Assembly (NCBI GenBank): GCA_009929975.1 | Contig: RZZF01000108.1 | Location: forward strand, 1 to 6,498 | DNA from: Clostridia bacterium | GTDB lineage: Bacteria > Bacillota > Clostridia > Saccharofermentanales > UBA5734 | Direction of reading: 5' to 3' | Length of the DNA: 6,498 nt | Translations under genes and position numbers: made by a program | In this document: piece by piece, positions 5,246 through 6,498 of the stretch | How the letters are laid out: each line of letters opens with the position of its first letter | Position numbering within the stretch: position 1 is the stretch's first letter | The notes under the pieces: generated by a model | Databases searched by the model: none | Seen by the model: only the letters and a program-made list of their open reading frames with translations | Told to the model about the DNA's origin: nothing

Positions 5246-6498
5246 AAATTATGGATGTGGTGGCCAATATACAGTCGGAAGAGGCCATTATCAACATCGT
5301 TCTGAAGGAGAATTTCGATAAAATCAATGGCAGAAAATTTGCCGACATAAAGTCTGATATTCAGAGCAGATCGGGCGGAATCCGAAATGCAGAAGTTAGT
5401 CTTACCCCTCCGGCATCGAGTCAGAGTTTCAGGGGAGGTGCCGGTGGTGCCGGAAGTATGAATGCGTTTAGCCGGTTTCTGGGTATTGGAACCAATCAGG
5501 AACAGGTCATTATTAAAGGCCAGGATTTTCAGCTGATGAGGGGAGTGGCAGAAGATCTTCGCTACTTCATCGACAATCTCGAATCGGTCAGCTCCGTAAA
5601 TGTCAGCGTTGGTTCCAATCGCCCGGAGGTACACCTGCTGTTCGATCAGATGCTTATGACTCAATATGGAGTTACGCTGAATAACATTGCAAGTGAGCTG
5701 GGGTCATTTAGTCGTGAGTTTAGTTCAGGTGTGGTCTTTAAGCAGGGTACCGAAGAGTATGATGTAGTATTGAAGGAGAAGGATGCACCAGAGAACCGTG
5801 ATAAAACCATCGACGACCTGCGCCGGTTAAGAATCCGGAATAATTTGGGGGCGACCTATGACCTGAACGACCTTTCAGAGATTATCTACTCCAGTGGTAT
5901 GGCTAACATAACCCGGGTTAATCAGGAGAAACAGATTGTGGTCAACTACCGGTTTGCTGCTGAAGCGGAGCAATCGAAGGATTTACTGACAGCTTACCGA
6001 ATGGAAATCGACGACATAGTAGGAGCCTATAACCTGCCTGCCGGCGTCGCTGTGCAGGTAATTCATGAGGAGGATCAGTTTTCAGAATTCTATTTTTTGA
6101 TTGCGGCAGCCTTTATATTGATACTGATGATTCTGGCCTCGGTATTTGAATCGTTAAGTACACCCTTTGTCCTGATGTTTTCAATACCGTTGGCTGCGAT
6201 TGGCTCTTTTCTTGCCCTTATCTTTACCGGAAACAGTCTTTTCAATGCCAATACCCTAACAGGATTTCTCATTTTGCTGGGAGTTGTTGTTAACAATGGT
6301 ATTATTCTCATCGATTTCACCAATATTCTCCGGAAACGGGGTCACCGAAAATCCAGAGCTCTGCTTGAGGCAGGTTTGTCGAGGGTGCGCCCAATTTTGA
6401 TTACGACCATCACCACCATTGTGGCTATGTTCCCGCTGGCATTAGGCCAGGCAGAGTATGTCGGGGCCATCGGAGCACCATTTGCCATTACGGTAATT
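5221..6498 (+). CDS. RND-type efflux transporter (AcrB/HAE1-like), C-terminal half, partial at both ends
   Basis: RND pumps are inner-membrane proton antiporters which, with a periplasmic adaptor and an outer-membrane channel, expel drugs or other small molecules from Gram-negative cells. This fragment corresponds roughly to AcrB from residue ~573 onward. Periplasmic porter and docking subdomains run from 5221 to about 6085, including a Gly-rich stretch FRGGAGGAGS near 5431-5457. Hydrophobic TM8 (about 6091-6150), TM9 (6163-6231), TM10 (6253-6318) and TM11 (6385-6447) follow, and TM12 begins at the window edge. FESLSTPF after TM8, VVNNGIILIDF in TM10 and RVRPILITTITT at TM11 mark the second half of the repeat. 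The Asp-Asp pair of TM4 belongs to the missing first half. There is no start codon, ribosome binding site or TM1-TM7 of its own; it is read only as a continuation of smc. Codons such as ata, aga, gga and agt are frequent, unlike in smc. The substrate cannot be told. A Gram-negative source (for example Bacteroidota, Cloacimonadota or Spirochaetota) is plausible but not shown. Confidence 0.88.

Noticed and set aside
4795..5664. 289-codon open frame on the minus strand
   Set aside because: It is antisense to the smc hinge and RND region, spans the chimeric junction, has no recognisable domain and contains runs typical of antisense reading of Gln/Leu-rich coiled coil. It is a shadow frame.
3310..6498. 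A genuine Smc-RND fusion protein forming a new membrane-linked chromosome system
   Set aside because: Both partners are incomplete in essential parts, there is no membrane segment before the periplasmic domain, and composition changes at the join. A mis-assembly explains all of this more simply.

Overview
The window is a stretch of bacterial housekeeping genes, all on the + strand, that ends abruptly in a piece of an unrelated gene. The first ~5.2 kb looks like a Bacillota (Firmicutes), probably clostridial-type, chromosome. Strong AGGAGG ribosome binding sites stand 6-7 bases before the starts of acpP, rnc and smc. The acpP-rnc-smc order is the classic one of that phylum, and rimO-pgsA is a typical clostridial pair. 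GC content here is moderate to high; hand-counted 60-base lines in smc are 52-68% GC. No phage, IS, CRISPR, tRNA or rRNA sequence is visible.

Layout: rimO (S12 methylthiotransferase; start uncertain, best at 122) overlaps pgsA (phosphatidylglycerophosphate synthase; start 1476) by 17 bases. An 88-base AT-rich gap follows. It carries a good promoter (TTGATA-17-TATGTT with extended -10) whose -35 lies inside a perfect TTGAT-A-ATCAA palindrome, a possible FabT-like operator. Then come acpP (acyl carrier protein), an intrinsic terminator, rnc (RNase III), an extended -10 promoter just after the rnc stop, and smc.

The smc reading frame starts normally (Walker A, Q-loop region, first coiled coil, most of the hinge). 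At about 5215-5240 it turns, without a stop or frame change, into the C-terminal half of an RND-type efflux transporter: periplasmic porter and docking region, then TM8 to TM11 and the start of TM12, cut by the window end. The formal open frame is 1063 codons (3310 to the end). Base composition and codon choice change at the same place (three 60-base lines between 5641 and 5820 are 40-47% GC). The Smc half lacks its C-terminal coiled coil, ABC signature, Walker B and D-loop. The RND half lacks its N-terminal half and any membrane entry segment. The simplest reading is a contig mis-join or chimeric molecule between two organisms (a Bacillota and a Gram-negative-type bacterium), not a functional fusion protein.

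The native genes serve basic cell growth: ribosome modification, phospholipid synthesis, fatty-acid carriage, RNA processing and chromosome condensation. I find no convincing new biological system; the observations most worth checking are the chimeric junction and the candidate lipid-regulator site at acpP.
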